Below the pieces are notes generated by a model that saw nothing but the letters and a program-made list of their open reading frames with translations, had not been told where the DNA came from and searched no databases. Source: Phylloscopus collybita (lineage: Eukaryota > Chordata > Aves > Passeriformes > Phylloscopidae). Taken from it: 64,000 bases of DNA. The translations under genes were made by a program, and so were the position numbers. Location: the NCBI GenBank assembly GCA_027886175.1, contig JAJNNQ010000031.1:6708501-6772500 (forward strand). The letters run 5' to 3'. Of the stretch, positions 1 to 12,683 are shown piece after piece (positions within the stretch are counted from its first letter, which is position 1; each line of letters opens with the position of its first letter).

Positions 1-786
1 ATCAGTGTTTTAAGCTGTTATAAACCAGTATTAGGGATAATATAACCAAGCAGTACCTGAGGTGCTGTTATTTTCACAGAAGTCCAGCAACAGCGTTTTT
101 CTTACAGACATGAGGTGATAAGCAGTATTTGTCGTATTTCCTGCCTCCAATCTGCAGTTTAAACTGTGAGGTGTTATCCTGGTTTATGGATACTGATCCA
201 TTTGCTGTTAAACAGGTTTAGGTCCCTCACTGCATTGGATAAATGTAAGTTCAAAGCCTAAATACCTACATCACTTCATGGTTAAGTATAGATTAAGTCA
301 AGGAGGTTTTTTTTTTTTTTTTAGATACTAATTTCATTCCTCAGCTTCAAAAAGTAAACAATAGGAGCTTACTTAGTTTTTCTAATGAGAATTCAGGTAA
401 TGGTGGGACCACATATAGCCGTGAAATTGTCTCCTTTCCAAATGTTTCCACAGGGAATAGATAAAATTGTTATAACTTTCCTTTGCTGCTACATCCCAGC
501 CCCTTATAGTTTAACCCTGTAGGACAGTGGGCTCATGTAATGTAAAGGGCAATTCTGTGTGCTCAAGCACTGCATTATGCCTTGAAAAGTAGGAATGGTG
601 TTGTAGTATATATACAAAGATTTGGAACCAACATGATATTGTCAGCCTCAGCTGATTTACACAGAGTGTCACTGTAAAGCAAAGCAGAAGTGTTTTTTAG
701 GCTTGGGAGCACCAGCAGCACCTCAGCCCTGGGCAGGGAGGTGCCTGGCGGGTGGGACTGGCCCTGAGCAGTGTCCTCCTCCGCAG
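1..786 (+). other. LCT intron (3' part)
   Basis: AT-rich intronic sequence upstream of the first recognised exon, with a T-run near 308-322. No further LCT exon, repeat family or RNA gene was recognised. The next introns (1011-1852, 2090-2750) likewise show nothing beyond splice sites. Confidence 0.7.
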
Positions 787-1010
787 GGGCGTAGCCACAG
801 TGACCGACCGCAGCTGGCTGGGCTCTGGCTCCCTCTGGCTGAAGGTGACGCCCTTTGGATTCAGGAAGATCCTCAGGTGGATAAAGGAAGAGTACAACAA
901 CCCTCCCATTTATGTGACCGAAAATGGGGTCTCAGAAAGGGGAGACTTTGAATTCAATGACACTTGGAGAATGCATTACTATCGGGCCTACATTAATGAG
1001 GCACTGAAAG
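787..1010 (+). CDS. LCT: LCT exon with GH1 catalytic nucleophile motif
   Basis: Acceptor cctccgcag before 787, donor AAAG|GTAAGA after 1010. The frame reads [19 protein letters not shown] then TENGVSERG. The glutamate of TENG is the family nucleophile. It enters with one base completing a codon and leaves in phase 1. Confidence 0.92.
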
Positions 1011-2962
1011 GTAAGAGTGATTATTGATGTCTGGTCATGCAGAGCTCTGGAGAGCAGCAGTGGCTTTGCCATGAGACTGATGAGTGTAAAGCAAGTTGTA
1101 AAGAGCTGAAAGACCACTGCCATCACACTTACACAGTTACATGGGCTTACTGAATCCATTTCCACGAGCCTTTGGGTTTAGCAAAAACTGCCTGTGGATA
1201 GTCACAAGTGTGCCAGGAAAGATGATCTAAAGAAAGAACAAAGCCTTCTTTTTAGTTTAGTGTGGGTAACCTGCAGCTTCCTTGATTTGCTGCAGCTGGT
1301 GAGAGAAGGTACTACTACCTGATAAACTCCTAAACTCCTTCTAGTCTGACTGCTGCTGTGTCTGAAAACTGCATCTTTTTTAAAAACAAAAGTGAAAACC
1401 CAACCCCCAAACAGGTTTCAGTTACAGCAGTGGTGAAACAATTTCAGGAAAGGGCTTTTTCAGTTTGACATTTACTGCCTTGTGAGGAGCAAGGCCTCAC
1501 AAACATTTGTTTAGGCCGTGGTTGCATTTTAATGGGTTTTCTTCTCTATTCCTAAACCTTTGTTTCTTGCACAAAAGCTCATTTTTGGAGCAGAGAAAAG
1601 CAGTGTCCAGTCCTGGGCACCGAGTGAACTACCCTGGTTGCTTGGCTCTAACTTGGCAGCTGAGCTACCTCAAAGCAGCTGAGCCAAGTCAACACTGGGG
1701 AGAGGTGGGAATGGGGAGAACAAAACCAGCAAGGCCCAAGTGGCAATGACCTCTCTGTGTGCCAGGTGTGGATGTTCTGGAGCACCTTCCTGCCCTGGTG
1801 GCCGAGGGGTGACCACTGACCTGTTCTCTCTCCTCTCTGCTCCTGCCTGCAGCCGTGGTGCTCGATGGTGTCGACTTACGGGGCTACACTGCGTGGACAC
1901 TGATGGACAACCTGGAGTGGGCAGCGGGTTATGCAGAGAAGTTTGGGCTCTACCACGTGAATTTCTCAGACCCTGCCCTGCCACGGCGCCCCAGGGCCTC
2001 AGCCAAGTACTATTCACAGATCATAAACTGCAATGGCTTTCCAGACCCAGCCACGGGCCCACATCCCTGTCTGGAACAGGAGCCAGAAGGTAAGTGACAC
2101 AGCAGCGATGGTGCTTGTGTGTTTGCATCTCATCCTAATCCCAAAAGAGTTCATGATCTAAGGTTTTTAGAGACACCACCATTTTCTGCAATATTTTTTA
2201 AAGATTTCAGTCAATGTCACTTCCCCTATGCAAAACCAGACTAACAACTAAACTCTTGTGCAAGAGCACCTCAACATGCCTGTCCTAAATATCTAGCAGA
2301 AGTTACTCCATTAGACATTTCTCCAGCAGAACTGCCCAAATGTGTGTGGTTTGTTTTCCAAACCACACACATTCAATACTCCCACAAGATTGTTTAGAAA
2401 GAATTTTGAATACTTTATACAAATCCTTGTTTTGGGTAAGGCTTTGGAAATACCAATTCTTTTGTCATTTGTGTCTTCTCAATTGGAGTAGTACAATGAA
2501 AAGGAAGCAGTGTTAGTGTGGGGGTTTGGAGTATCCTGGACTATCAGGAATTGCACTGTCAGCCTCAGCTGTGCCTTTACTCTGAGCTAGAATTATATCA
2601 ATCCCTGACCCCCAGAATTACAGCTCCTGCCAGAGTACTGCAGGACACAGTTAAAAGCCTGGTGGAGGCAGGAAGCAGCAGTGCCCACAGCTCCATGGAA
2701 CAGTTCCCCCAGGCTCTGCAATAACACTTTCTCATTGTTTTCCCATTCAGTGACACCAACAGACCCCAGTCCAGGAGCAGCTGACAGCGTGCACTTTTTG
2801 GGACTGGATTTGACAGCCCAAGATGCAGAAATAGCACTCTATGTGCTTTTTGCTCTTGCTGCAGTTGGAGCACTGGGCTTGGCTCTTTTTGCATACAAAT
2901 ATAGAAGATCGTCCAAAAGATCCCAAAAACAACTGCACATGGAACTTAGTAGTAAAATGTAG
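787..2962 (+). CDS. LCT: LCT, lactase-phlorizin hydrolase, 3' three coding exons (partial gene)
   Basis: Three plus-strand exons (787-1010, 1853-2089, 2751-2962) join in phase and encode the C-terminus of an intestinal brush-border family 1 glycosidase. The first carries the GH1 nucleophile motif VTENG, the second the conserved GH1 C-terminal block (TLMDNLEW...EKFGLY) and a PDPATGPH stretch. The third carries one membrane-spanning helix (about [19 protein letters not shown]), a basic stop-transfer stretch YKYRRSSKR and a short cytoplasmic tail ending at TAG 2960-2962. Human LCT has four GH1 repeats; only the end of the last is here, so the gene enters from the left. The neighbour is UBXN4, convergent, as in human. 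LCTL is an alternative family member but synteny favours LCT. Confidence 0.93.
1853..2089 (+). CDS. LCT: LCT exon, GH1 C-terminal block
   Basis: Acceptor ctgcctgcag before 1853, donor CAGAAG|GTAAGT after 2089. It encodes [19 protein letters not shown], then [20 protein letters not shown] and [19 protein letters not shown], typical of the end of the last GH1 repeat. Phase 1 in, phase 1 out. Confidence 0.93.
2751..2962 (+). CDS. LCT: LCT terminal coding exon: membrane anchor and tail
   Basis: Acceptor tcccattcag before 2751; stop TAG at 2960-2962. It encodes a short stalk, a single hydrophobic helix of about 20 residues, then basic [13 protein letters not shown] and a short tail. This matches a type I membrane enzyme with a C-terminal anchor. 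Confidence 0.92.
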
Positions 2963-4014
2963 TATTTCCACCTCATAAAATGTTTGTTTGGCTTTTCTTA
3001 AAAAAAAAAGTCTGTACCACCAGGAAAAGAAACTAGTGCTTTCAGTATTGCAGCTTTCTGTCTTGCCTCAGAGATGGTTCCCCAGGATTCTGTTGTTTGC
3101 TTTCCAATTTGAAAAGGGGGAGGCAAAATTTTTCTATGCTGATTTCTCTTTTGTCCATGGGCGTTAGTGATTTGATTTCTTAAAGAGCAAGGTAAAATTG
3201 CTTGTTCCTAGCTGCATATAAGGATTCTGAACATCAGCTGGCATCTGTCCTTGCTTCATCATCATCATCAACAGTTCTGAAAGGACCCCTGTAAGTTCTC
3301 CTGCTTCTTAGAATTTTAAGACAAATTAGTGTCTCTCCTGGTGAAAACTGTTACACTACAGCTAAGGGACAGATTGGATTTTCATCCCTCTTTTCCTTTA
3401 TTTCATGTACAGTAAAGTCATTTAAACTGGAACAAAATGTTTCTCTGCTGTATTTAAATTTCAGTGCATGACCCTGCTTGCTTCCTTGTGATACCAGAAC
3501 ATCAGAGGAATTTCACAAGACAGTCCTGTTTTCTGGAAAATAGTTTATTGAGTGCTTAGGGAATTAAAAACTACAAGGTTTTGCTTGCAGTTGCAGAAGC
3601 AAGAAAAAAGTTAAACATAAATTAGTTACCTGATTTGCTACTTATAGTGCTTCTGAAACCCTCATTTTAATCAGTCATTGTCTACCATGACCTTTATATT
3701 AATATATCTGGCCCTTAAATTTATGTAGCAGAATATTTATAGATTAAAAAGTGCCTTTCTATGGCATAGGGCAATATTTACGAAAGCTGATGTAGATTTT
3801 CAGTCTTTTTAACTAGGTTTCACCTACACCCACTTGATTTTTCTGACATAGGTGACTTTATTCCATAATCCACCGCAGGAATAAGAATTAAGTAATTCAG
3901 TCAGTGTAAAACAAGCCCCACTTGTCCAGAAGCTTTAGTTGACTTAGATCAAATAAGAGAAGGAGAGAAAAAAAAAAAAAAAAGCAGCCAGATAATAACT
4001 GCAGTTACTCAAAA
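2963..4014. other. Convergent 3' UTR region between LCT and UBXN4
   Basis: About 1.05 kb separates the LCT stop (plus) from the UBXN4 stop (minus). It should contain both 3' UTRs. For UBXN4, AATAAA signals occur on the minus strand at 3544-3549 and near 3398-3404. For LCT no clear plus-strand AATAAA occurs here (only ATTAAA-type sites near 3563 and 3745), so the two transcripts may overlap. A short ATC triplet run lies near 3257-3271. Confidence 0.6.
3544..3549 (-). terminator. Candidate UBXN4 polyadenylation signal AATAAA
   Basis: TTTATT on the plus strand reads AATAAA on the minus strand, about 470 nt 3' of the UBXN4 stop codon. A second signal lies further 3' near 3398-3404. No transcript evidence is available, so the choice between them is open. 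Confidence 0.45.
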
Positions 4015-4153
4015 CTACATTTGTTGTGTAGAATTTCCATTCCAGGTATTGTTTTCATCTTCTCCATCATCTTGAGTCCTCAGTCTATATATTTTGCCTT
4101 CTTTTTTGAAGTCTTCCCCCCGCTTTTCCACTACTCGTTTCCTGACTGCTTGC
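4015..4153 (-). CDS. UBXN4: UBXN4 terminal coding exon 13
   Basis: Acceptor TGTGCCCTAG|GCAAGC; stop TAG at 4015-4017. It encodes [20 protein letters not shown] and an acidic tail ending [12 protein letters not shown], which matches the known end of UBXN4. Confidence 0.94.
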
Positions 4154-7100
4154 CTAGGGCACAAAGAACAGCCAGACAGTTTCTTCAGTAGTAATTACAC
4201 AAGAGAAGCAGCAAATACAATAAACACAAATCATCCATCCTTCTCTTATCCTCAATAATAATTTTCTTCAACCCTTTGTTTCCTTGGGAAGCGGGTGAAA
4301 ATTTGTCACTTAGCACAGAGTGGCAGACTCTCATTTTCCCTGTCACTGAAGCAATGTGAGGCTTTTTCACCAGAAACAGCCGAGCAGCTCTCCTGGTACA
4401 TGGGAGATCTCATCTCCAGGCAATACAAAACCTGTCAAAACCAGACTTCACCTGCTTCTGTTTCTCCAACAACCATCCCATAACAATTTGATATCTCATT
4501 TTAAACATTTTTATCTTCCAAACAGTATCAGCTGAAGTGAAGCTCACCTTTGTGGTTACAGCTGAATTCCCTGCTCATAAATGACTGCAAGAAAATGCTT
4601 TTTCTACTGTGTAAGTGGAAGGTCAGTTCCCCACTACAGGATTAGAGCAATTGCAGCAAAAAGCTTGAGAAACAGCTGCCTTAAACACTTTGCCTTACCT
4701 GCTTTGCTCGATGCTGCCTGATGTTGAGGGAGCTGAGTGGTCTTGCTGATGAGCTGATCTCACAGAGGGCTGCGAGGGGGGCGGGCTCGTAAACAGGAAG
4801 TTGCTAATGAATCTCCAAACCGCTAAGAGGGGGTAAAGGATTGTGCCCAAGAACTTCCACAGGTCACTGCCTGAAGCCTGAACAACAGAAGTCGCAGGTC
4901 TTCCCGCCTGTCACGAACACACCAAGCAGACTTGTCAGGTATTAAAGTCCTGCACTCGGAGGCAGAGTATCTCAGACATCATTTTGAAGCAGCTCAGCAG
5001 ACACTAAGAACTACTTTGGTTACATGTCAGACAAGTATCTATGCCACCATTTATCTGCTCCAGAGAAAATTATCCAAATCAGCCCTGACAAAAACTAGAG
5101 TAATTTTGCAATCTGTTTAGACAAAGAAAATCCACAAATTCAAGCCAAATACTATCATGGCTGACTAGCAGCAAATATCCAGCTACTGTACTGCCGTTTG
5201 AAGAATCAAACACACCAAAACCCAACACCTACCGGCAGCAACACTACTGAAGCACTGGGTGCTAACTCGAGTTCCAGTAATTTCTTTCCATAATCTTCTT
5301 TGGTAAACTCCCTCCTGGGAAACATTGTTGCCAGTGAGAAATTGCCGTAAGTGTTACCAACCGTCTGTGAAGCACATAAAGAAAGCATTTTATTTATAAC
5401 TGTTCATTTTCAAACAACTGCATATTTGCCAGCTGAGTATACCTTAACAAGAGTTCTGTATCAAACTATCAATCATCCTCAGAGTAGGATATGAAATATC
5501 CTTCATTTTTCTCTCTCTCTTACTAATGACACACTACAGTAATCCAAAGGCAGGTGGTGGCACTGGAGAAGGCTGCTACCAAAACTCCCTTCAAACACCC
5601 AACAAGGAAAGGAGTTGATGACAACTCCACCACCATCAACACCTACTTGATGCTCACCAAATCACAATCAGCACATAGCTGAGAAACAAAATGCCCATTT
5701 ACCTGTGCAGCAAACTGCCTGGCTTCTTCTAGCCGTGCTTCAGATGGGAACTGGTTAGTGAAGGAAGATCCGTCCGGGAGGCGGAACTGAATCCTGGCTA
5801 TTGCACTGCGGGACAGGGATGGGGTCAGTCAGGACATGAACACTTGCAGACAAAGGCTTCTGAGCCTGTAGCTTGGTAGTAGTGAATTGTGGGACAGAGG
5901 GACAGTCATCCTGCCCAGGGGAGTGCAGATGGGTTGGAAGATTGAATTCACAGTGGAAAACCACCTGCTGATCTCTCACAATGCATCTCTTCCATAACTC
6001 CACATAAGGTTCCCATAGGTTCGGATAATTCTTAACCCAGCAGTGCTGGGCAAAGCAGGAGACAGCTCTGACAACAGGCAGCTTCTGGCCCAACCCAGCC
6101 TTCCTGAATCCAGGCCTTCCACACACAGCCCCTGGACCTGCACCAAGCTCCCAGCAGTGCTGACATTATCCAGTCATAATCCTTCACATTCTCACCTTAT
6201 CTAGTACCCCACCAAGCTCCATGATACTGGCATTTAAACCAAAGCTCAGACACAAAAATCTCTTATCTAACTAAAATAACACACCAGAAAAGGTGGTTAG
6301 TGTTTCATGATCACAGATGTCAAAAGGATGAAAGCTATCAAAGAGCATCATGTTCATGTAAACAGTTATCTTTAATGTCACTATTTAAACAGCTCAACAC
6401 AGCAACATGTTGTCGAGAGATGAGATATATTAACTCCCTTGCAAATGTTTCTTTACCTCTCTCCCCCAAAATACACATTTGAGTCTCTACTGCATCTCAC
6501 CTTCGCTCCCTTTGAGCTGCCTCTTTTCTGGCCTCTATTTCAGCCTGTTTAGCCTGAAGAGCTGCAGCTTTTGCAGCTTCTGCTTCTTCCTTCGATTTTG
6601 CAAAGCGAGCTGCCCTCTCAGCACGATCCTGTGGAAGGATCAAAGAGAAACCTTAACTGTTAACATAACTTGTTGCTTGACATTCATTAAAACAGACAGC
6701 TATGATCTGTAGTCATGAACCAACTGCACAAACATACATACAAACAGACCATATGGAGAAAAGGCAGTGGAACTGCAAAGAATTATTCACTGCCAAACTG
6801 CACAATCTCGTGTCATTAGCCAAGATGACACTTCTCACTGAGTCACTTCCCACGACCAGTTGTTAATAGATGATCTTCCCATGCAAGATCAACACTCCAG
6901 GGAAGATAAAGGCAAAAACCTTATGGCAAGTTACATGGCTGCAATTCTATGTGTTCTGTACCAAAACCTAATAATGAGGAAGAATTTCAGTTGTTATCAA
7001 CTGTTTACATTCATATATGCACACACATATATACTAACTTGGAAAATAATCCTCCTCACCATTTTGAAAGCAGTGTTCTTATGTATGTTCTACAGTTAAA

Positions 7101-10100
7101 TACTCCCTGTGCTTCTCTTTTAGTACCATGCCTAAAATGCAATTATTTTTATGTTTATATGAAAATTCTCCACTATGCTCAAGCAGTATGACAGAAATGC
7201 TTGTTCAGATAGAAAAGAATTTTGAAGATGAAAGCAGAGGTTTCATTTTATACACAGGAAATGCTACATAAACCCCAAATACAAAAATCATTACTATACA
7301 AGGCCAGAAGATTCCAAATGGAAAAATGAACAATCTTTCAAAGCTTCATCAAATGAGAAAATTTATCATTTTAGTACAGTGTGGAGAGAGAGAAGCAGCA
7401 AGTTTTCTTCCAAAATGCAAAATTTACCATTGCAATCTGTTGCCTTATGCGCTCTCTAGCAGCCCTCTCTTCTGCCTTTTCTCTGTTCCTTTCTTCTAAC
7501 ATACGTTTGGTCAATTCTTCTTCCTGTCGTCTTTTGTACTCCAACATTTCTTTACCAGTTTTCCTTCTTTCAATTTCTTTCTTAATTTCTTTCTGAATAG
7601 AGAGATGTAAAAATTGAACCACAAAATTCCCTTGGACAAGAGAAAAGACTTTAGTACATTTGTTTTAGAAGGCATTGAACATTTATACAAATAAAAAACA
7701 TCCTGCAAGGATTTTTACATTTCTGTGTTACCTGTTCTTCTTCTTTCCTTTTCTCCTCTCTTCTTTCTTCAAGCCTTTTTGTTAACCTAAATTTAAGAAC
7801 AAAGTGAAAAGCCTTATCATTGCAGTATTTTCAAATGTTAATGAAGCATTTGCAAACCCAGGAGAACACATGAAAATGAGCTGTAGCACAGTGCTAATAC
7901 CTCCTGTACCAGCAGTGATTCATTCCCATGCGGGTGCACCATCCTTGCAAAGGGCACTGGTGATTTCACCACCTCCCTTCTCACTTTTAGAGTTGTTCTA
8001 ACATATTCCTTTTGTCCTTTTTCTACTCATTAAATGAAGAATCCGACATATTCTTATTGTTGAACCAACTTACAAAGACATACAATAAGCAAATACTATT
8101 AATGATCTGTGGTAACAGAAGCATTGAATCTCAATCTCTTTTTAGCTATTTAAGCCATCTGGTTTCTTCTGCACATCACCTCCGAAAAGGGAACACAAGT
8201 AATATATATCCCTGACATAGATGCACATGCATCTGTCTCAGCTATCCAGAAAAATGCCTCAGAATAAAGAATTACTTAAAAGAACAAAGTAAATTTCTCA
8301 ATACAGACTGACAAAATCTCAACATATTTGAAGTTTGGGGAAAGGGCAGGCATGACCCAATGTAAAAAGTCATATAATCAGAAAAATGTTTGTATGGTAG
8401 CTGTTTTCTTCAAAAGCAAGTGGTAGTTACCACAGAGCTTGGCCTCTTTTTTCCCCCTTGCAAAAAATGTTGTAGATAAATTATGCTAGATTTGTACGTA
8501 AGATTAATGCATTTTTTAAAAAGGAACACTGGTAATTATATTAAAATGTTGATGCATTGTCTTATCATTGGTAAGTAAAATATATATCTCTTGTGGAATA
8601 ACTAAGGAAGAAAACTGAAATAAGCATGAAAAAGATTTAAAATATATTTTAGCATTATAAATATTCCTATTTGCTAAACATGTGTTAACGTTTTAGACAA
8701 GATATTTCAAATAGTATCAATCTTACTAAAAACAAGTTTATAAACAATATCCCATATTTAAAAACAATGAATAATGAATTAATCATGTTTTGAGTTTCTG
8801 ATCACCATACTTCAAAAAACTAAACTCAACTCATTACTGTTCATTGATCAAAGCACGAGTCTCCCACTGACTTTTTCAATATCCCTTAACTACAAACAGT
8901 CATCAAATCAACAAGAAGAAATAAGATGGCATCTCTATACAAAAGCTAGGTTGGCATTTTATTACACCAGTTTCCAGTGCTTTGAGTTCAATGTTTCCAT
9001 TCATTCAAGAACGTGCAGCAAACATATCATCTCTAATGAAGTTATATTAAAGGTGAACACTTAGAGTTTTCCAGATTACCTCTTTCTTTCAAAGTACATG
9101 AGAAATGATATTAATTAAAAACCTGGTTTGTATCAGCCCTAGTGTTGTCAGAGATATGTTATACAAAATAACACCACATAGATATTTGCCAGATGACAAC
9201 AGATTAAGGACCAAAATCCTGTAATTAAACGTGTTTGTTAAAAAAACCCCAAACCAACCCCAAACCCAACAGAACTGCTGAGAAGCAAATGCAGTACATT
9301 AAGAAGTCTGCAAAAGAAGACTTGCCTTTCTACTTTGAGTGTAAGATCATTCACAAGCTGAGCATCATTTCCTTGCTCATCTGCAGAATTAGCTTCCTGG
9401 CTTGCTTGACCTGAATTTGCTTCATCTTCAAGGGATTAAAAAGAAAGCAATGCATAAGAAAAAAAGAAAAGGTGTATTTCTTAACAATAACAATTACCAG
9501 GCTCCTTGCTAGCCACAATTTGCAGCAACTGGGATATCTCAAGGAGATAGGAAGTTCTGCTACTTAGACTCCCCCACTCAACAATTTGGTTTCAGGTTAC
9601 TAAGCCAAAAAAACCTTTTTAATTGAATCCTTTTTCACAAAAGCATACACGATTTTACTGAGTTATAAACCACAGATTCCTCAGTTATTAAAACTAAGCA
9701 AAATGACAAGTTATCCTTCCCTCCAGACTTGCACAAAGCACTCTGGAATGTCCCAAGCTTTTCCTCTGTTCACTCTATTGCCTTTTATGTACCATCACGT
9801 AACAACTTAAGAAAAAACCGTTTCCAAAGCAAATGAGGTGGCATTCATGTCAGAACACTAACCATTACCAGCAGAAGATGCTATTGTCTCAGGAATAACA
9901 GCCTCAGCAGAGTCACAGCCCCCTGCTCTGGATTCTGCACTTTCAGGAGCACCATCAGACTGAGAGGAGGGACAGGGAGCAGATGCCTGACTGCCGTTTT
10001 CCAAAGGCCGCCCTTTCCCTGTGTGCATCTAAGAAATAGGGAAAAGAGAGAATGGAGCCTATGGAAGTTCAAATACTTTTCACGGGTTAAAAAGTCAAGA

Positions 10101-12651
10101 CTGAATTACTATTGAAGAATCAGCCCTATTGAAAATATAAAACTAGAATTACCACATATTGAGTATGGTATAATCATGCATTTCTTTTTTTTTTTTTCTA
10201 ATTTCAGTCTTGCACTTGAAATCAAAGTAATAAAGCAACCTACACTTGTGTATAACTTTATAAATCCACATTACAGAAGAATATTACAAAACCACATTAT
10301 GAGCTGAAGAGTAATCCCCTTCAAGGTGAGTTGTCACATTTTGTCATTCCAGTTTAGAGTTCCTGACACATTTCTTCAGTACTGTGGGTTTACACAGATG
10401 ATCTAAGCCAAACAAAAATTAATGCAGCACTTGTGTACAGTGCTTCCAACCTCTGTACTGAACTCAAGGTTGCAGATTTTATTGCTGGAAGGACAGAACC
10501 AGTAACTCACTGGTTCTACTTTCACCAGTAACTTCCAAAGGCACAAGCTAAGGGCCAGGGCCATCACTGTCTTGAGCATTACCAGCTCCATCTGGAAGAT
10601 CCAACCTGTCAGCATTACCTGTTTGACTTTATGGATTCTGGTAACAAGCTCTTCCACAGAAACGCTGCCAGCAATGACTTCCAAAGGGATTCCATTGTCT
10701 CCTATAAAAAAACTGGATGGGACGCACACTACAGGATCTGCACAGCCACAGTTAAGGGTGGAGAATGACAGAAGTTGACAGAGTAACATTACAGGGCAAA
10801 GCACATGTCCTTCCTACAGGAGCTTCTAGCCCAATGCTCTCATCTCCAACTGGTCACTGGTAGCCAGGCCAAGGGAGGAAGAAAAAAAAAAAGATGCTGG
10901 CAAACATTTCATGCAACTGGTAAGCATTCCTTCTTTTCTTTGTACTGGTTTAGGCCAAAGTAGTTTTCTCCAACTTTTCATGCAACTGATCATGCTTTGA
11001 CTTCAGAATGATTTTGTTTTAGTGTCAGACAACATCTTAAGTAGACAGTAATGCAATCTCCAGAGCATGCAGGAAATCCAAGTTAAGGTACAGAATTCCC
11101 ATGAACTGTAAGCAGTGACCTCCTTAAGGCAGGCAGGGTTTACCTGACTTCACACCTGTGTATGTGACAGAACCCAGGCCACTGCTTGTTCCTCCTCCTC
11201 TGCACCTCTGAGCCCCAGCTCATAACTGAAAACATTTTTAGTTTTTTTCTAATACTGATTAATAGGACCAACAGGTTATTTAGATTACATAAAGCTTTAG
11301 ATAATTTTCTATTTAGGGAATTACATAGGATTAACATAAAAAAACCCATTTTGCTCACTTTCTCTAATAACTGACAGCTAGTTGAACACACAGATGGTAT
11401 CTATTAACTGCACAGTTTATTGCATAGTTTTGTGCCAAAATAAGTATCTTCAATAGCACTGCTTGTAAGTATTTGTCTTAAGAAGGGTATTAACTTGTAA
11501 AGAGCAATTATCTGTAATCATAATGTAGCATCTATACGGATCTCAAAGGATACAAATTTGAGAAAACTGCAGGCATGCTTCACTGTTTAAAAGAAAAGAT
11601 TCATTTAGGACTAGCAATCATTTTGCAACAACTTCAGATTAAGTCTTTCATCATAAAAATAACTGTCCTACAAAACTATTTAAATAACTTGAGAGAACAC
11701 TAAAAGCAAATTTGCATTGCATCTTATCATTAACATTCTGCAAAAGTGTTGACATGGTGACAATCCTTGGTTATCATAGTTGACTACATAAGAATTAGGA
11801 AAACAGTGCTAAGAGGCAATTCAGGAAAAAGAAATTTAGTCTATTGAGCACAAATAATGTAGTAAAGCTAATAAAATGTCTACAGAGCAGTTCAGAATAA
11901 TACCATTTGGGGAAATGTCAGTGCACTTTGTGCACATGGGCTGGAACACAAACATAACAAAAATAGCTGAGTAATTTACCCAGGAACTCAAATGCTTCTC
12001 CATTCTATGTGTTACAATGGAGGCAAACACATTTTCTCTGCGGCTTTACAGATTTTTATCTTTCTGAATTCATGAAAGGTTTTTAATTCATTATGTAACT
12101 TGGCAAACTAAGAACTGCCTCTAGCACTTGCATTTTTATTCCAGCATTTTTGTATCTCTTCCAGTTGAGAAAGGGCAACTTCAAGCATTCTATTACTAGT
12201 ACTGGAATACAGTCTGAAATACACAATGAGTTTGTGCAGAACACAACAATAAATTTTGACATTTTCTCAGGCTCTAGGGACTTCAGGAGTACTGAATTCA
12301 CTTCTGCTCTGGAACCCTGTATTTACACTATCTCCTAATCAGGGTGAGGACTTCAGAAGCCTCTTACTCTCATCATCATCGTCAATGAAAGATTGTATAA
12401 GAGACAGCATTAGAATAGGCTCAAACCTTTTGGTGTCAATTTTAATAGCAACAAAACCATCTGATGCTGCTTCAGTCACTTTCTCATCTTCCCACCTTGC
12501 AGCCATCTCAGTAGATTGTTCATCTTCACCTGCAAGACACAGCACACACACAAGTTAAACCCACCACAAATTGTTCTTTCTGCCCTGATTTTAGCTTTGC
12601 TTCTATCTCTTGCAATCACCTTTATAAAACACTCTGGGGATTATTTTCACA

Positions 12652-12683
<32 letters not shown>

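Noticed and set aside
5755..6126. 123-codon minus ORF adjoining UBXN4 exon 10
   Set aside because: It overlaps the exon in another frame and extends into the intron; the in-phase exon 5703-5805 explains the coding signal.
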